A stretch of DNA of 64,000 nucleotides, from positions 3,906,001 to 3,970,000 of the forward strand of contig NZ_JAGJBY010000002.1 of the NCBI RefSeq assembly GCF_020010905.1, written 5' to 3'. The notes beneath the pieces were generated by a model. It searched no databases and had not been told where the DNA came from. It saw only the letters and a program-made list of their open reading frames with translations. The DNA is from Streptomyces acidiscabies. Lineage in GTDB: Bacteria > Actinomycetota > Actinomycetes > Streptomycetales > Streptomycetaceae. Made by a program: the position numbers and the translations under genes. Below are positions 19,901 to 28,103 of the stretch, piece by piece (position 1 is the stretch's first letter; each line of letters opens with the position of its first letter).

Positions 19901-22900
19901 GCGGATGATCAGGTCCAACTCAAGGGGTTCCGGATCGAGTTGGGGGAGGTGGAGGCCGCCGTACGCGAGGTCGACGGGGTGACGGATGTTGCCGTGACCG
20001 TCGCGGACAGTGGGGATCACCTCGTCGCGCATGTCGTCGGGCGGGTGTCCGGGGATCTATCCGAGCGGCTCGCCGCGAAGCTGCCGGTGCACATGGTGCC
20101 GGGGCGGGTGCTGGCCGTGGACGCGCTGCCGTTGACGGTGAACGGGAAGCTGGACCGGAAGGCGTTGGTGGCGCGGGCGGCTGAGGAAGTTGCCGGTGCC
20201 TTCGAGGGCGCTGCCTTTGAGGGCTCGGGTGCCGCTGTCGGCCTTGCTGCCTCGGGCGCTGGCCTCGCGGCCTCCGGTGGTGCTGTTGGTATCGCTGCCT
20301 CGGGGGGCTCCGTCGACGCCCCCGCCCCCGAGGCTCTCGCCGCCCTGATCAGCATCTTCGCCGACACACTCCCCGGCACCGACATCGACGCCGACACCGA
20401 CTTCTTCCGCGCCGGCGGCGACAGCATCGTCGCCATCACCGTCATCAACCGGGCCAGGGCGCTGGGCCTGGCCATCGCCCCCCGGGACGTCTTCCTCCTA
20501 CGGACCCCGCGTGCACTGGCCGGACGCGTGAGCGCCCCCGTGCCCCCCGCACGCAAGGCCGAGGTCGCGATGGACGGCCCCCTCACCCCCACCCCGATCA
20601 TCCTCCGCCAACGCCAACTCGGCGGCTCCCTCGCCAGGTTCGCCCAGGCAAGGACCCTCACCACTCCCGAAGGCACCGGCTTCACAGACGTCGAACGTGC
20701 CGTCAAGACCGTCGTCGCCGCGCACCCCACCCTCCGGCTCCGCCTGGCGACCGACCACGGCGTCTGGACACTCAGCACCGAACCCGACACCGAACTCACC
20801 GTCGTACGCAGCACGTTGACCCCCATGGCCGCAGCCGACGACCTCGCCGACCGCCTCGACCCCGAGGCCGGACGAGTCGCCGGGTTCGCCTGGCTGGAGG
20901 AGACCCGGACCCTGGTTGTGGTCGTGCACCACCTCGCCGTGGACGCGGTGTCCTGGCTGATCCTCCTGGAGGACCTGGCAACGGCCCTGAGCCGCAAGGA
21001 ACTTGCGCCACCGACAACGTCGTACGCGCAGTACGCCGAAGCGCTGGCCGCCCGGGCGCAGCAGGACACCGGCACCCTCGGCCGCTGGATCACCACCCTC
21101 GACGCACCGCAACTCGTGTCCTCCATCGGCGAGTTGCGCGAGGCGACGGCCGTTCTCGACGCGGACATCACCGACCGCCTCACCCGAACCGCCCCCGCAG
21201 CCCTGGGAGTCGACCTCACCGAACTCCTCGTCGGCGCCCTGCGCCTCGCCCTTACGGCGATCCAGCCCGAACCCACCGACCTGGCCGTGGAGTTGGAACG
21301 CCACGGCAGGGTCCCCGTCCGCGAGGACCACGACTACACGCGCACCGTCGGCTGGTTCACCTCGATCGCCCCGGTCCGCCTCACCGCCCACACCGACCCC
21401 GTCGAAGCCGCCCGCGAGGTCGCCGACCGGCAGCCGGACGAGGAGGGGCACGTCGCGTACGGCCGCCTCAGGTACCTCAACCCGCAGACGGCCCCGCTGC
21501 TCACCGCCCGCCCCCAGGTGCTGTTCAACTACCTGGGCCGGGGCAGCGAGTCGCAGGCGCTGCACATCGCCGGGGGAGACCAGGGTAGTCCGTACGCGGT
21601 CGAGGTGAACGCGTGGATCGCCGACGACCGGCTCCACACGGAGTTCACACTCGCCGAGGGCATCCCGGACACGATCACCGACGCGTGGACCGAGGCGCTC
21701 ACCCGCATCGCCGACGCCTCGACGACCGCCGAGCGCACCGCACCCGTCACCCCCCTCCAGCGCGGCCTGTTCTTCCAGGCCCAGTTGGCGGGGCAGGCCG
21801 GGCACTACGTCGCGCAGAGCTGGTTCACCTTCGAACGGCGGCTCGACGCCGACAAGTTGGCCGACGCGATGGCCCAGGTCATCGACCGGCACCCGGTCGT
21901 GGGCGCCGGGTTCACCACCGACGACGACGGCAACCCCGTCCAAGTCCTCAAGGCGGGCAGGCACGTTGACGTCCAGACCGTCCAACTGTCCTCTTTCGAA
22001 GAGGTAGACGCCTTCCGGGCGGCGGACCGCGACGCCGGGTTCGACCCCGGGGAACCGCCGCTGATCCGCCTAACAATCGTCCAACTCCCTGATGGCCGGG
22101 ACGGGTTGCTGCTCAGCTACCACCTCCTGCTGTGGGACGGCTGGTCGCGCGAGATCGTGCTGAGGGACCTGTTCGCCGCGTACGCCGGTGAGCTGACCCA
22201 GGCCCCCGCACCCAGCTTCGAGGAGTACGCGCGGACACTGGCCACTCGCGATACCGCCGTCTCCGAGCGGTTCTGGTCGGACCAGCTCGCCGAGCTGTCC
22301 GGACCGACCCTCCTCGCCGGCCCGGCGCCCGAGCTGTCGACGGAGCTGCCGCCAACCCTCGTCCACACCCTGTCGGTTGAAGACTCCGACCTCCTCCGCG
22401 AGGCAGCCAAGGCGCACGGCGTCACCCTCAACTCCGTCCTCACCGGCGCCTTCGGCCTCCTGCTCGGCGCGCACACCGGCCGCAGCGACGCCGTGTTCGG
22501 CGTGACCGTGTCCGGGCGCGAGGGGGAGGGGCTCGACGAGATCGTGGGCGTCCTCCTCAACACGGTCCCGATGTGGACCCGGGCCCGCCCCCAGGACTCC
22601 GTGCGCGAGTACCTGGAGAGCGTGCAGTCCGCGCGGGTCGCCGCGATGGAGCACGAGCACCTCGGACTCGGCGAGATCCAGCGGGCCAGCGGCCACGACA
22701 CCCTGTTCGACAACCTGTTCGTGCTCCAGAACTTCCTCGACATGGACGCCTTCGCGGAGATGAACGCACGGCACGGCATCGTCGAGGTGAAGGCCGACGA
22801 CTCGACGCACTACCCCTACACGTGGGTCGTGACGCCGGGCGACCGGCTGACGGTCAAGGTCGAGCACCGGTACGGGAGTTCGGCGGACGCCCGGCGCCTG

Positions 22901-24778
22901 CTGGACGACTACCTCCGCGTCCTGCGCGACCTGGCCCGCGCGAGCGGACCCGTCGGCGCGCTGCCGGGACTCGGCGCGACTCCCGTACCCGGCGAGAAGA
23001 CCGACATCACCACGGACACGGTCGTCGACCGCTTCGACCAGGCCGCCGGGCGCAACCCGGAGCGGCTCGCGCTCGTCGCCGACGGCAACACGCTGACCTT
23101 CGCGCAACTGAGGGACCGCAGCCGCGAGTTGGCGGGCGTGCTCGCCGGGCGCGGGATCGGTCCGGAGACCAACGTCGGTCTCGCGATCCCGCGTTCGCTG
23201 GACTCGATCGTCGCCCTGTTCGCCGTACTGAGGGTCGGCGCGGCCTATGTGCCGCTGGAGCTGGACCACCCGGACGAACGGATCGCGGCGATCGTGGCGG
23301 ACGCGCGGCCGGACGTCATCCTGACCGTGTCGTCGGTGTCACCCCGCCTCAGAGGTGAACTGATCGAGCTGGACCGGCCGTTGCCGCCCGCCGAACCGTT
23401 CGTGACGTTCACGCCGGACGACCCCGACCGGCTGCGGCACCCGGCGTACACGATCTACACCTCCGGTTCCACCGGCAAGCCCAAGGGCGTGGTGACCGAG
23501 TACGCCGGTCTCACCAACATGCTGATCAACCACCAACGCCGCATCTTCGAGCCGGTGTTGGCGCAGCACGGGCACCGGGTGTTCCGGATCGCGCACACCG
23601 TGTCGTTCGCGTTCGACATGTCGTGGGAGGAGCTGCTGTGGCTCGCCGACGGGCATGAGGTCCACATCTGCGACGAGGAGTTGCGCCGGGACGCGCCCCG
23701 ACTCGTCGAGTACTGCCTGGAGTTCGGGATCGACGTCATCAACGTCACTCCGACCTACGCGCAACAGCTCGTCGCCGAGGGCCTGTTGGACGACCCGACC
23801 CGGCGGCCCCCGCTCGTCCTGCTCGGCGGGGAGGCGGTGACGCCGACGCTGTGGCAGCGACTCGCCGAGACCGAGGGGACCGTCGGCTACAACCTGTACG
23901 GGCCGACCGAGTACACCATCAACACCCTGGGTGTCGGCACGTTCGAGTGCGCCGACCCGGTGGTGGGCGTCGCCATCGACAACACCGACGTGTACGTACT
24001 GGACCCGTGGCTGCGTCCCCTCCCGGACGGTGTCCCCGGCGAGTTGTACGTCTCCGGTGTCGGTATCGCGCGCGGCTACCTCGGGCAGCCGGGCCAGACC
24101 GCGCACCGGTTCGTGGCCTGCCCGTTCGGGGAACCCAGTGAACGCATGTACCGCACCGGTGACTTGGTGCTGCGGCGGCCCGACGGCAACCTCATGTACC
24201 TCGGCCGCACCGACCAGCAGGTCAAGATCCGGGGCCACCGCGTCGAACTCGGCGAGGTGGAGGCCGTGTTCGCCGCGCACCCGGCCGTACGGTTCGTCGC
24301 CGCCGTCGCGCAGCGCGATCCGCAGGTCGACGGGGCGTACCGGCTCGCCGCGTATCTCGTCCTGGACGGCGCCGAGTTGGCGGACGTCGCGGCCGAAGTC
24401 GGCGCCGGGCTCCCGGACTTCCTGCGGCCCACGCACTACGCGCAGGTCGACGGCATCCCGCTGACCGTCAACGGGAAGGCTGACACGAAGGCGTTGCCCG
24501 AGGCCCGGCCGCTCGGCGCGCTGACGACGGCGGGGGAGCGCGGGCCCGAGACCGAGACGGAGACGCTGGTCTGCGAGTTCTTCGCCGAGGCACTGGACCT
24601 GGACGACGACGAGGTGAGCGCGGTGAGCGACTTCGTGTCCCTCGGGGGACACTCGATGCTGGCGGTACGCCTGATCGGCCTGCTCCGCCGCGAGTTCGGC
24701 CCCGTCGTGACCATCCGAGACCTGTTCACCCTGCGCACCCCCGAAGCGATTGCCCACCACCTCGATGACAACTCCTGA
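13907..24778 (+). CDS. cchH: Coelichelin nonribosomal peptide synthetase CchH (three modules)
   Basis: A 3623-residue NRPS. Order: ~125-residue leader, A1 (~128-640), T1 (LGGDS, Ser ~675), E1 (HHVIVDGVSW ~845), C2 (HHIIADGW ~1315), A2 (~1600-2100), Ala/Gly/Ser linker, T2 (AGGDS ~2170), E2 (HHLAVDAVSW ~2342), C3 (YHLLLWDGW ~2738), A3 (~3030-3530), T3 (LGGHS ~3580). The adenylation codes I extract are DINYWGGIGK (formyl-hydroxyornithine), DFWNIGMVHK (Thr) and DMENLGLINK (hydroxyornithine), all as known for coelichelin. E domains after modules 1 and 2 predict D-configured residues 1 and 2. There is no thioesterase domain; CchJ is the candidate releasing enzyme. Three modules give a tetrapeptide, so module 1 must act twice. 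The first His of the C3 motif is Tyr. Confidence 0.96.
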   Translation: MLESGTRFVRLSSERLAGVRRRTGGDQSDRAISEACAIGLEFWASGANPEGIELTSATLFTDVLAWVGNRDGEAYDIAVPDGVDPGDAQLALDDLADFPDRPLGTIAPSSVAARLAALAEWNDNRADRDRPTIVEMFREQARTRPDETAIVDEYRSLTYRQAAELSSQLAHHLIERGLTEEQVVGISLGRSAEMVVGLLAVLQAGGAFVPLDPQWPAARRAVVIEDARAVLQLNTTGEYDEAEPPAVAVDLGEWAYDAYPTGGTGITAPGNGLAYVIFTSGSTGRPKGAMIRHEAISERLLWQVNEILHFGHDDASLFKAPLSFDISINEIFLPLVSGGRLVVLRPGGERDPHHLLSVIAEQRVTFTYLVSSMLDVLLEMAGDSGKLDSLRHVWCGGEVLTPELYERFRTKLDIPMYHGYGPAETTIGVSHVIYRGRAGRLTTSIGKANPNTQLYVLDNELRPVPVGVGGELYVGGFLLGRGYVNAPGLTASRFVANPFANDGSRLYRTGDLARFAPDGSLDFLGRVDNQIKIRGMRLEIEDVEVGLAEHPGVRYTCVVAKKNSAGGTYLVGYVIPSAGYSAGYGELTADEVKAWATEHMVEYMVPTHVVVMTEFPLTANGKLDRKALPEPEVRTGTIVPPGTENERIVCAAVAKVLRLDEVGVNQDIFQLGGDSILAISLLGALREQGLHVTARQIFTHSVIGALAAVASREDVSATDHADVPTGTVTGSPIVRWLGETTGAVDGFVQSVVLNTPAELTEDALDSALTALAERHDMLRARLVRAEQWGFDVPSARRAAVDWQESDLSLEECVALATAGLDPDDGVMLRAIWRRAARQLVLVAHHVIVDGVSWRVLREDLATAWSQYSSGANVELPPVGTSFRRWTQLLERAAFDADRAYYERELPGPDQLLGRRALVDTDTVAGERVRVLTTDPKTTAALLGEIPAKFHAGVNDVLLTALAVALSRFRRERGQEQTFAHIELEGHGREARFVADSAGFEPELSRTVGWFTTLFPVTVDPGTTEDLAAALKAVKEDLARVPGNGLSYGVLRHLHGAGFTAPAPQVLFNYLGRFDTGADGDWELTGTTDQLGEKRDPAMRLPRALEFNAIAEPDADTSEFQLVTTVSWPSGVFTDDDITALGDHFHAALAGLAALETGGHTPSDFDLVPLTQADVDAYDGPQLRDILPLTPLQEGLYFHSVFDDDSSGAYVEQQLLTLEGEIDWGRLEAAATRLLDLYPNLAARFTALADGRVVSVLESGVQAPFTVLDRPGITDAELRDLAERDRRAGFDLAAGPLMRFTLVRATDRTVLVQTVHHIIADGWSVPPMLRALLAEYHAPGSVYPIGGFADYVRALAGRDAAETDRVWRAELDGFTGASLVAEGHTPSDTFAEVFASAEVETPGVPLSVAVHSAWAVTLGSVLHSTDVVFGSTVSGRDADVPGIADMVGLFINTIPVRASWTPSTTHGDLLASVREHQSAVLAHQHVSLSRIGAGALFDTLVVFDIATDVTALRRPGDTLAVTEIVNEGAPHYPLTLVVERDRFNLIYDAEVLGERDARTVLDTFTSTLTALLADPDALVAGPRSKVPSVEQTPLGVRFDTAAGRAPHATAVTQVALDGTTRSLSYGELADAKTELARALRAAGVGAGKRVAVAVPRSVEQVVALVAVVSAGGAYVPLDLAYPDERLEHILTDSAPQVVLVDAEHRGRFTELLARTGVDARVIVQGDELPLDDEPFEVGWHDPAYVIYTSGSTGRPKGVVVPHSSVVTLLANTQPAMGFGADDVWVQFHSYSFDFAVWELWGALLHGGELLVPEYGLTRSPVDFHRMVRERGVTVLNQTPSAFYQFVEADRQNGQALPALRRVIFGGEALDPVRLRGWVERHGVQSPELVNMYGITETTVHVTHRVLTDEDFAADVSPIGGPIPGLVTYLLDDRLRPVPPGKVGAIYVAGDQVALGYLGRAGLTAGRFVADPFAGDGSRMYHTGDLARRTLGGELEFAGRADDQVQLKGFRIELGEVEAAVREVDGVTDVAVTVADSGDHLVAHVVGRVSGDLSERLAAKLPVHMVPGRVLAVDALPLTVNGKLDRKALVARAAEEVAGAFEGAAFEGSGAAVGLAASGAGLAASGGAVGIAASGGSVDAPAPEALAALISIFADTLPGTDIDADTDFFRAGGDSIVAITVINRARALGLAIAPRDVFLLRTPRALAGRVSAPVPPARKAEVAMDGPLTPTPIILRQRQLGGSLARFAQARTLTTPEGTGFTDVERAVKTVVAAHPTLRLRLATDHGVWTLSTEPDTELTVVRSTLTPMAAADDLADRLDPEAGRVAGFAWLEETRTLVVVVHHLAVDAVSWLILLEDLATALSRKELAPPTTSYAQYAEALAARAQQDTGTLGRWITTLDAPQLVSSIGELREATAVLDADITDRLTRTAPAALGVDLTELLVGALRLALTAIQPEPTDLAVELERHGRVPVREDHDYTRTVGWFTSIAPVRLTAHTDPVEAAREVADRQPDEEGHVAYGRLRYLNPQTAPLLTARPQVLFNYLGRGSESQALHIAGGDQGSPYAVEVNAWIADDRLHTEFTLAEGIPDTITDAWTEALTRIADASTTAERTAPVTPLQRGLFFQAQLAGQAGHYVAQSWFTFERRLDADKLADAMAQVIDRHPVVGAGFTTDDDGNPVQVLKAGRHVDVQTVQLSSFEEVDAFRAADRDAGFDPGEPPLIRLTIVQLPDGRDGLLLSYHLLLWDGWSREIVLRDLFAAYAGELTQAPAPSFEEYARTLATRDTAVSERFWSDQLAELSGPTLLAGPAPELSTELPPTLVHTLSVEDSDLLREAAKAHGVTLNSVLTGAFGLLLGAHTGRSDAVFGVTVSGREGEGLDEIVGVLLNTVPMWTRARPQDSVREYLESVQSARVAAMEHEHLGLGEIQRASGHDTLFDNLFVLQNFLDMDAFAEMNARHGIVEVKADDSTHYPYTWVVTPGDRLTVKVEHRYGSSADARRLLDDYLRVLRDLARASGPVGALPGLGATPVPGEKTDITTDTVVDRFDQAAGRNPERLALVADGNTLTFAQLRDRSRELAGVLAGRGIGPETNVGLAIPRSLDSIVALFAVLRVGAAYVPLELDHPDERIAAIVADARPDVILTVSSVSPRLRGELIELDRPLPPAEPFVTFTPDDPDRLRHPAYTIYTSGSTGKPKGVVTEYAGLTNMLINHQRRIFEPVLAQHGHRVFRIAHTVSFAFDMSWEELLWLADGHEVHICDEELRRDAPRLVEYCLEFGIDVINVTPTYAQQLVAEGLLDDPTRRPPLVLLGGEAVTPTLWQRLAETEGTVGYNLYGPTEYTINTLGVGTFECADPVVGVAIDNTDVYVLDPWLRPLPDGVPGELYVSGVGIARGYLGQPGQTAHRFVACPFGEPSERMYRTGDLVLRRPDGNLMYLGRTDQQVKIRGHRVELGEVEAVFAAHPAVRFVAAVAQRDPQVDGAYRLAAYLVLDGAELADVAAEVGAGLPDFLRPTHYAQVDGIPLTVNGKADTKALPEARPLGALTTAGERGPETETETLVCEFFAEALDLDDDEVSAVSDFVSLGGHSMLAVRLIGLLRREFGPVVTIRDLFTLRTPEAIAHHLDDNS

Positions 24779-26465
24779 CCTCCAGCAGCCCCGCACCGGG
24801 GCCGACATCCTGCGCACCGCGCTGCGCCGCAACGTCGGCGCGATGGCCGGCGGCACCCTCCTCATGGGCCTCTACCAGGCCGGGGAGACCGCCTTCCCGA
24901 TCGCGCTCGGCCTCATCGTCGAACACACGATGCAGGGCCGCAGCCTCGACAAGCTCGGCATCTCCATCGCCGCGCTCGCCGTGATCATCACGACGGTCTC
25001 CCTGTCGTGGCGGTTCGGTATGCGCATCCTCCAGAAGGCCAACACCACCGAGGCGCACCGCTGGCGCGTGGAGGTCGCCGCCTGCGGCCTCCAACCCGTC
25101 GCCCGCGACGTCGACTTGAAGTCCGGCGAAGTCCTCACCGTCGCCACCGAGGACGCCGACCAGACCGCCGACATCATCGAGGTCGTCCCCCTCCTCATCA
25201 GCTCCGTCGTCTCCCTCCTCATCGCCGCCGTCGCGCTCGGACTCGCCGACCTGCGGCTCGGGTCGCTCGTCATCGCCGGGTCCGCCGCGATCCTGACCGT
25301 CCTGTCGGTCATGTCGAAACGGATCGGATCGAGTACGCAGGAGCAGCAGGCCCGGGTCGCCCGTGCCGGCGCGAAGGTCGCCGACCTCATCACCGGCCTG
25401 CGCCCGCTGCACGGCTTCGGCGGCAACCATGCCGCGTTCCGCTCCTACCGGGCGGTCAGCAGCGAGGCGAAACAGCAGGCGGTCACCGTCGCCCGCGTCA
25501 ACGGCATCTACGCGGGCACGGCCCTCGCCCTCAACGCCGTTCTCGCCGCCGCCGTCACCCTCACCGCCGGGTGGCTCGCCTTCGAAGGCCGCATCAACAT
25601 CGGTGAGTTGGTGATGGCCGTCGGCCTCGCGCAGTTCATCATGGAGCCGCTCAAACTCTTCTCCGAGATGCCGAAGTACGTGATGATCGCGCGCGCCTCG
25701 GCGGCCCGCATGTCCCTCGTCCTCTCGGCCCCGCCGACGATGACACCGGGCACCGAAACACCCTCCGCAGGAGGGGACTTGGAGATCAACTGCGTCAGTT
25801 ACGGCACGCTGCGCGACCTCACGTTCCAGGTGAAGGCGGGCGAGTTCGTCGCCATCGCCGCGTACCAGCCGCGCGCGGCGGCCGACTTGGTGTCCCTGCT
25901 CGCGGTGAACGTCCCACCGGACGGGTACGAAGGGGAGGTTCGCGTCGACGGGTCCGCGCTGGGGGAGTTGGCGGTGGAGGGGGTGCGCGAGCAACTGCTG
26001 GTGAACCCCTACGACGGGGAGATCTTCGCCGGGACCCTGCGCACGAACATCGACCCCTCGGGGACGAGCCGTACGGTCGACGAGGCGGTGGAGGCGTCGC
26101 TGCTTACGGACGTGGTCGCGCTGCACAAGGAGGGCCTCGACTATCCCGTCCGCGACCGGGGCGCCAACCTGTCCGGCGGCCAGCGTCAACGGCTGTCGCT
26201 GGCACGGGCGTTGGCCGCAGACACGGACGTACTCGTCCTGCACAACCCGACGACGGCGGTGGACGCGGTGACCGAACAGCTCATCGCCCGGCGGGTCGCG
26301 GATCTGCGGAGGGGGCGTACGACGCTGGTGATCACCAGCAGCCCTGCGCTGCTCGATGCGGCCGATCGGGTGCTGGTGTTGAACGACGGGGCGGTCACGG
26401 CGGAGGACACGCACCGGAATCTGCTGGCGACGGACGAGGAGTACTGCGCGGCTGTGGCGAGGTGA
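24765..26465 (+). CDS. cchI: ABC exporter subunit CchI (degenerate ATP-binding half)
   Basis: A 566-residue half-exporter with about six membrane segments in the first ~310 residues. Its ATPase domain keeps a canonical signature, LSGGQRQR, but Walker A is replaced by AAYQPRAAADL (no GxxGxGK), Walker B ends VLHNPT instead of LDEPT, and the H-loop histidine is Ser (VITSSP). It therefore cannot hydrolyse ATP at its own site but supplies the signature for CchG. ATG 24765 overlaps the end of cchH by 14 bases, so synthesis is coupled to the NRPS; a TTG at 24750 is an alternative start. It ends convergent to cchJ. Confidence 0.92.
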   Translation: MTTPDLQQPRTGADILRTALRRNVGAMAGGTLLMGLYQAGETAFPIALGLIVEHTMQGRSLDKLGISIAALAVIITTVSLSWRFGMRILQKANTTEAHRWRVEVAACGLQPVARDVDLKSGEVLTVATEDADQTADIIEVVPLLISSVVSLLIAAVALGLADLRLGSLVIAGSAAILTVLSVMSKRIGSSTQEQQARVARAGAKVADLITGLRPLHGFGGNHAAFRSYRAVSSEAKQQAVTVARVNGIYAGTALALNAVLAAAVTLTAGWLAFEGRINIGELVMAVGLAQFIMEPLKLFSEMPKYVMIARASAARMSLVLSAPPTMTPGTETPSAGGDLEINCVSYGTLRDLTFQVKAGEFVAIAAYQPRAAADLVSLLAVNVPPDGYEGEVRVDGSALGELAVEGVREQLLVNPYDGEIFAGTLRTNIDPSGTSRTVDEAVEASLLTDVVALHKEGLDYPVRDRGANLSGGQRQRLSLARALAADTDVLVLHNPTTAVDAVTEQLIARRVADLRRGRTTLVITSSPALLDAADRVLVLNDGAVTAEDTHRNLLATDEEYCAAVAR

Positions 26466-26511
26466 GACGGGGCGGGGGCGGCGTCGTGTTGCGAGGCGCG
26501 GTCACCGGGCG

Positions 26512-26539
26512 GGCCGTCGCGGGAGCGTCCGCGACGGCC
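26512..26539. terminator. Bidirectional hairpin between cchI and cchJ
   Basis: GGCCGTCGCGG (26512-26522) pairs perfectly with CCGCGACGGCC (26529-26539), followed by TCTTGTCC. It lies in the 127-base gap between the convergent cchI and cchJ genes and probably terminates both transcripts. Confidence 0.75.
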
Positions 26540-26592
26540 TCTTGTCCGCTGCCGCCCGCGTGACGCGTCTACTCCCGGGAACCCCGCCCCCC

Positions 26593-27672
26593 TCACCCCA
26601 GCAGCCACCCCACATCCCGCACCAACGCCCCCCGCCACCCCGCCCGGTCATGATCCGCCGCCGCGCGCGACACCCGCACCCGCGCCCCGGCCCCCTCCAC
26701 CAACCCCTCCACCAGCTCACAGTGCGGCAGCATCGCCCGCTCGTGCTCCCCGAGGTCGAACGCGACCCGCAGGCCGCCCAGTTGACCCGCTTCCCGCACC
26801 CGGTCCGCCATCACACCCCCGACCACCCCACCCAGCGGATCAGCGGACCCCACCGCCTCCGGCGTCCACCAGAACGACCCCGACTGACACGCCACCCCGG
26901 ACACCAACTCGGGGAATTCCAGGGCCGCGTAGAGCGCGCTGAGCCCCCCGAAGCTCTGGCCGACGGCCACGAGGCGCGAGAGGTCGGCCGGTACCCCCGA
27001 CTCGGCCACCAGCGGGAGGAGTTCGTCCCGGACCGCCTCCCACAGCTCGGGACGGCACGTGTACTCGGCCTCGCGGTCCTTGGCCGGGAGGAAAGCGAGG
27101 GTGACCGGCGGCAGCTCGCCGGCCGCGAAAGCCGCGTCGAACGCGGTCGTCGCGGGATGCAGGTACAGCCAGTCGTCACCGTCCAGCAACAGCACCAACG
27201 GCCCACCCCCACCCACGGGATGGAGCCGGACGGTACGTCGCCCCCCGAGCCGCTCACTCGCCCACCGCACCCGGGCCCGCGGCACCGGCAGCACCGCGTC
27301 CGCCCCCACCGCAGGCCAGTACGGCTGCGCCGGGGCGTCCGGCGTCGCGGCGATCGACCGGTCGCCCCCGGCGCCGAAGGGGTTGAAGGGATCGGCGTGC
27401 GCGTCCTCGCCGACGATGAACTGGTAGGTGACACGCAGGCGTTCAGGCATCGGGACCTCGGCGTACCAGCAGTCCGTGTCGGCCCAGCGGGTCAGCGCGA
27501 CCGGCCCCGACCAGCTCTCGAACTCGATGCGGGCCTCGTCGCCGCGCCACAGGAACAGGGTGCGCCAACCTCCGTCGGCGGGCACCGACTTGGGCCCGTC
27601 GACGGCCGTCCAGAATGCGTCGGTGCCGACCTCGCCGTAGATCCCGTACTCGGTGAAGGCGTTGTCGGCCAC
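26593..27672 (-). CDS. cchJ: Siderophore esterase CchJ, Fes/enterochelin-esterase type
   Basis: A 359-residue alpha/beta-hydrolase with an N-terminal beta-rich enterochelin-esterase domain (FLWRGDEARIEFESW) and a C-terminal hydrolase domain with nucleophile elbow GQSFGG and a likely catalytic His in AAADHD. In coelichelin clusters it is proposed either to release the peptide from the NRPS, which lacks a thioesterase, or to act on the ferric siderophore. The start is GTG 27672 because AAGGAG precedes it by nine bases and homology begins at ADNAFTEYG. It is transcribed toward cchI and diverges from cchK. Confidence 0.9.
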   Translation of the reverse strand: MADNAFTEYGIYGEVGTDAFWTAVDGPKSVPADGGWRTLFLWRGDEARIEFESWSGPVALTRWADTDCWYAEVPMPERLRVTYQFIVGEDAHADPFNPFGAGGDRSIAATPDAPAQPYWPAVGADAVLPVPRARVRWASERLGGRRTVRLHPVGGGGPLVLLLDGDDWLYLHPATTAFDAAFAAGELPPVTLAFLPAKDREAEYTCRPELWEAVRDELLPLVAESGVPADLSRLVAVGQSFGGLSALYAALEFPELVSGVACQSGSFWWTPEAVGSADPLGGVVGGVMADRVREAGQLGGLRVAFDLGEHERAMLPHCELVEGLVEGAGARVRVSRAAADHDRAGWRGALVRDVGWLLG

Positions 27673-27702
27673 GGCAGGTGTCTCCTTGTGAGAGGGGAGG
27701 GG

Positions 27703-27721
27703 ACAGACTAGGCTCAGCTTC
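27703..27721 (-). promoter_or_regulatory. Weak iron box for cchJ
   Basis: The stretch centred on TAGGCTCAG resembles the iron-box core but matches only about 11 of 19 positions. It lies 31 bases upstream of cchJ, next to the strong box at 27724-27742. Two neighbouring boxes could allow the regulator to bind as a pair of dimers. Confidence 0.4.
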
Positions 27722-27723
27722 AA

Positions 27724-27742
27724 TTAGGCGAGCCTAACCTAA
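27724..27742 (+). promoter_or_regulatory. Iron box between cchJ and cchK
   Basis: TTAGGCGAGCCTAACCTAA matches 16 of 19 consensus positions. It is 32 bases upstream of cchK and 52 bases upstream of cchJ and probably controls both divergent genes. Confidence 0.88.
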
Positions 27743-27773
27743 CGTTGACGTCCGTTTCCAGGAGGCCCGGAAC

Positions 27774-27974
27774 ATGAGCACGAACCCGTTCGACGACACC
27801 GAAGGCCGTTTCCTGGTCCTGGTGAACGACGAGGGGCAGCACTCGCTGTGGCCGTCCTTCGCGGAGGTCCCCGGCGGCTGGACGGTCGCGTTCGGCGAGG
27901 GGTCGCGGGAGGCGTGCCTGGCGTACGTCGAGGCCAACTGGACGGACTTGCGCCCGCGTTCACTCGCGGGGTGA
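27774..27974 (+). CDS. cchK: MbtH-like protein CchK
   Basis: A 66-residue MbtH-like protein, the partner that binds and activates NRPS adenylation domains. The family pattern is complete: N-x-E-x-Q-x-S-L-W-P (NDEGQHSLWP), then P-x-G-W, then CLAYVEANWTDLRPRSL. The two conserved tryptophans that pack against the A domain are present. ATG 27774 follows AGGAGG. It is expected to support the three A domains of CchH. Confidence 0.97.
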   Translation: MSTNPFDDTEGRFLVLVNDEGQHSLWPSFAEVPGGWTVAFGEGSREACLAYVEANWTDLRPRSLAG

Positions 27975-28001
27975 GCCAGCGGGCCCGGTTTGGTCGGAAG
28001 T

Positions 28002-28020
28002 TTAGGTAAGGCTAACCTTG
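28002..28020 (+). promoter_or_regulatory. Iron box upstream of the ArgA-like gene
   Basis: TTAGGTAAGGCTAACCTTG matches 16 of 19 consensus positions, 84 bases upstream of the acetyltransferase at 28104 and 28 bases after cchK. It places a gene outside the classic cchA-K set under iron control. Confidence 0.85.
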
Positions 28021-28103
28021 CTCTGCTCGTCGAGGAGTCGGCGCGTACCCCTGCCGGTACGCATCCCTCGTACGACGCGACAGAGAAAGGACACGTCCAG
28101 ACC

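Noticed and set aside
22100..22150. Possible inactivation of the third condensation domain (YHLLLWDGW instead of HHxxxDG)
   Set aside because: The second His and the DG are kept, and the first His is not essential in condensation domains. The variant is probably tolerated.
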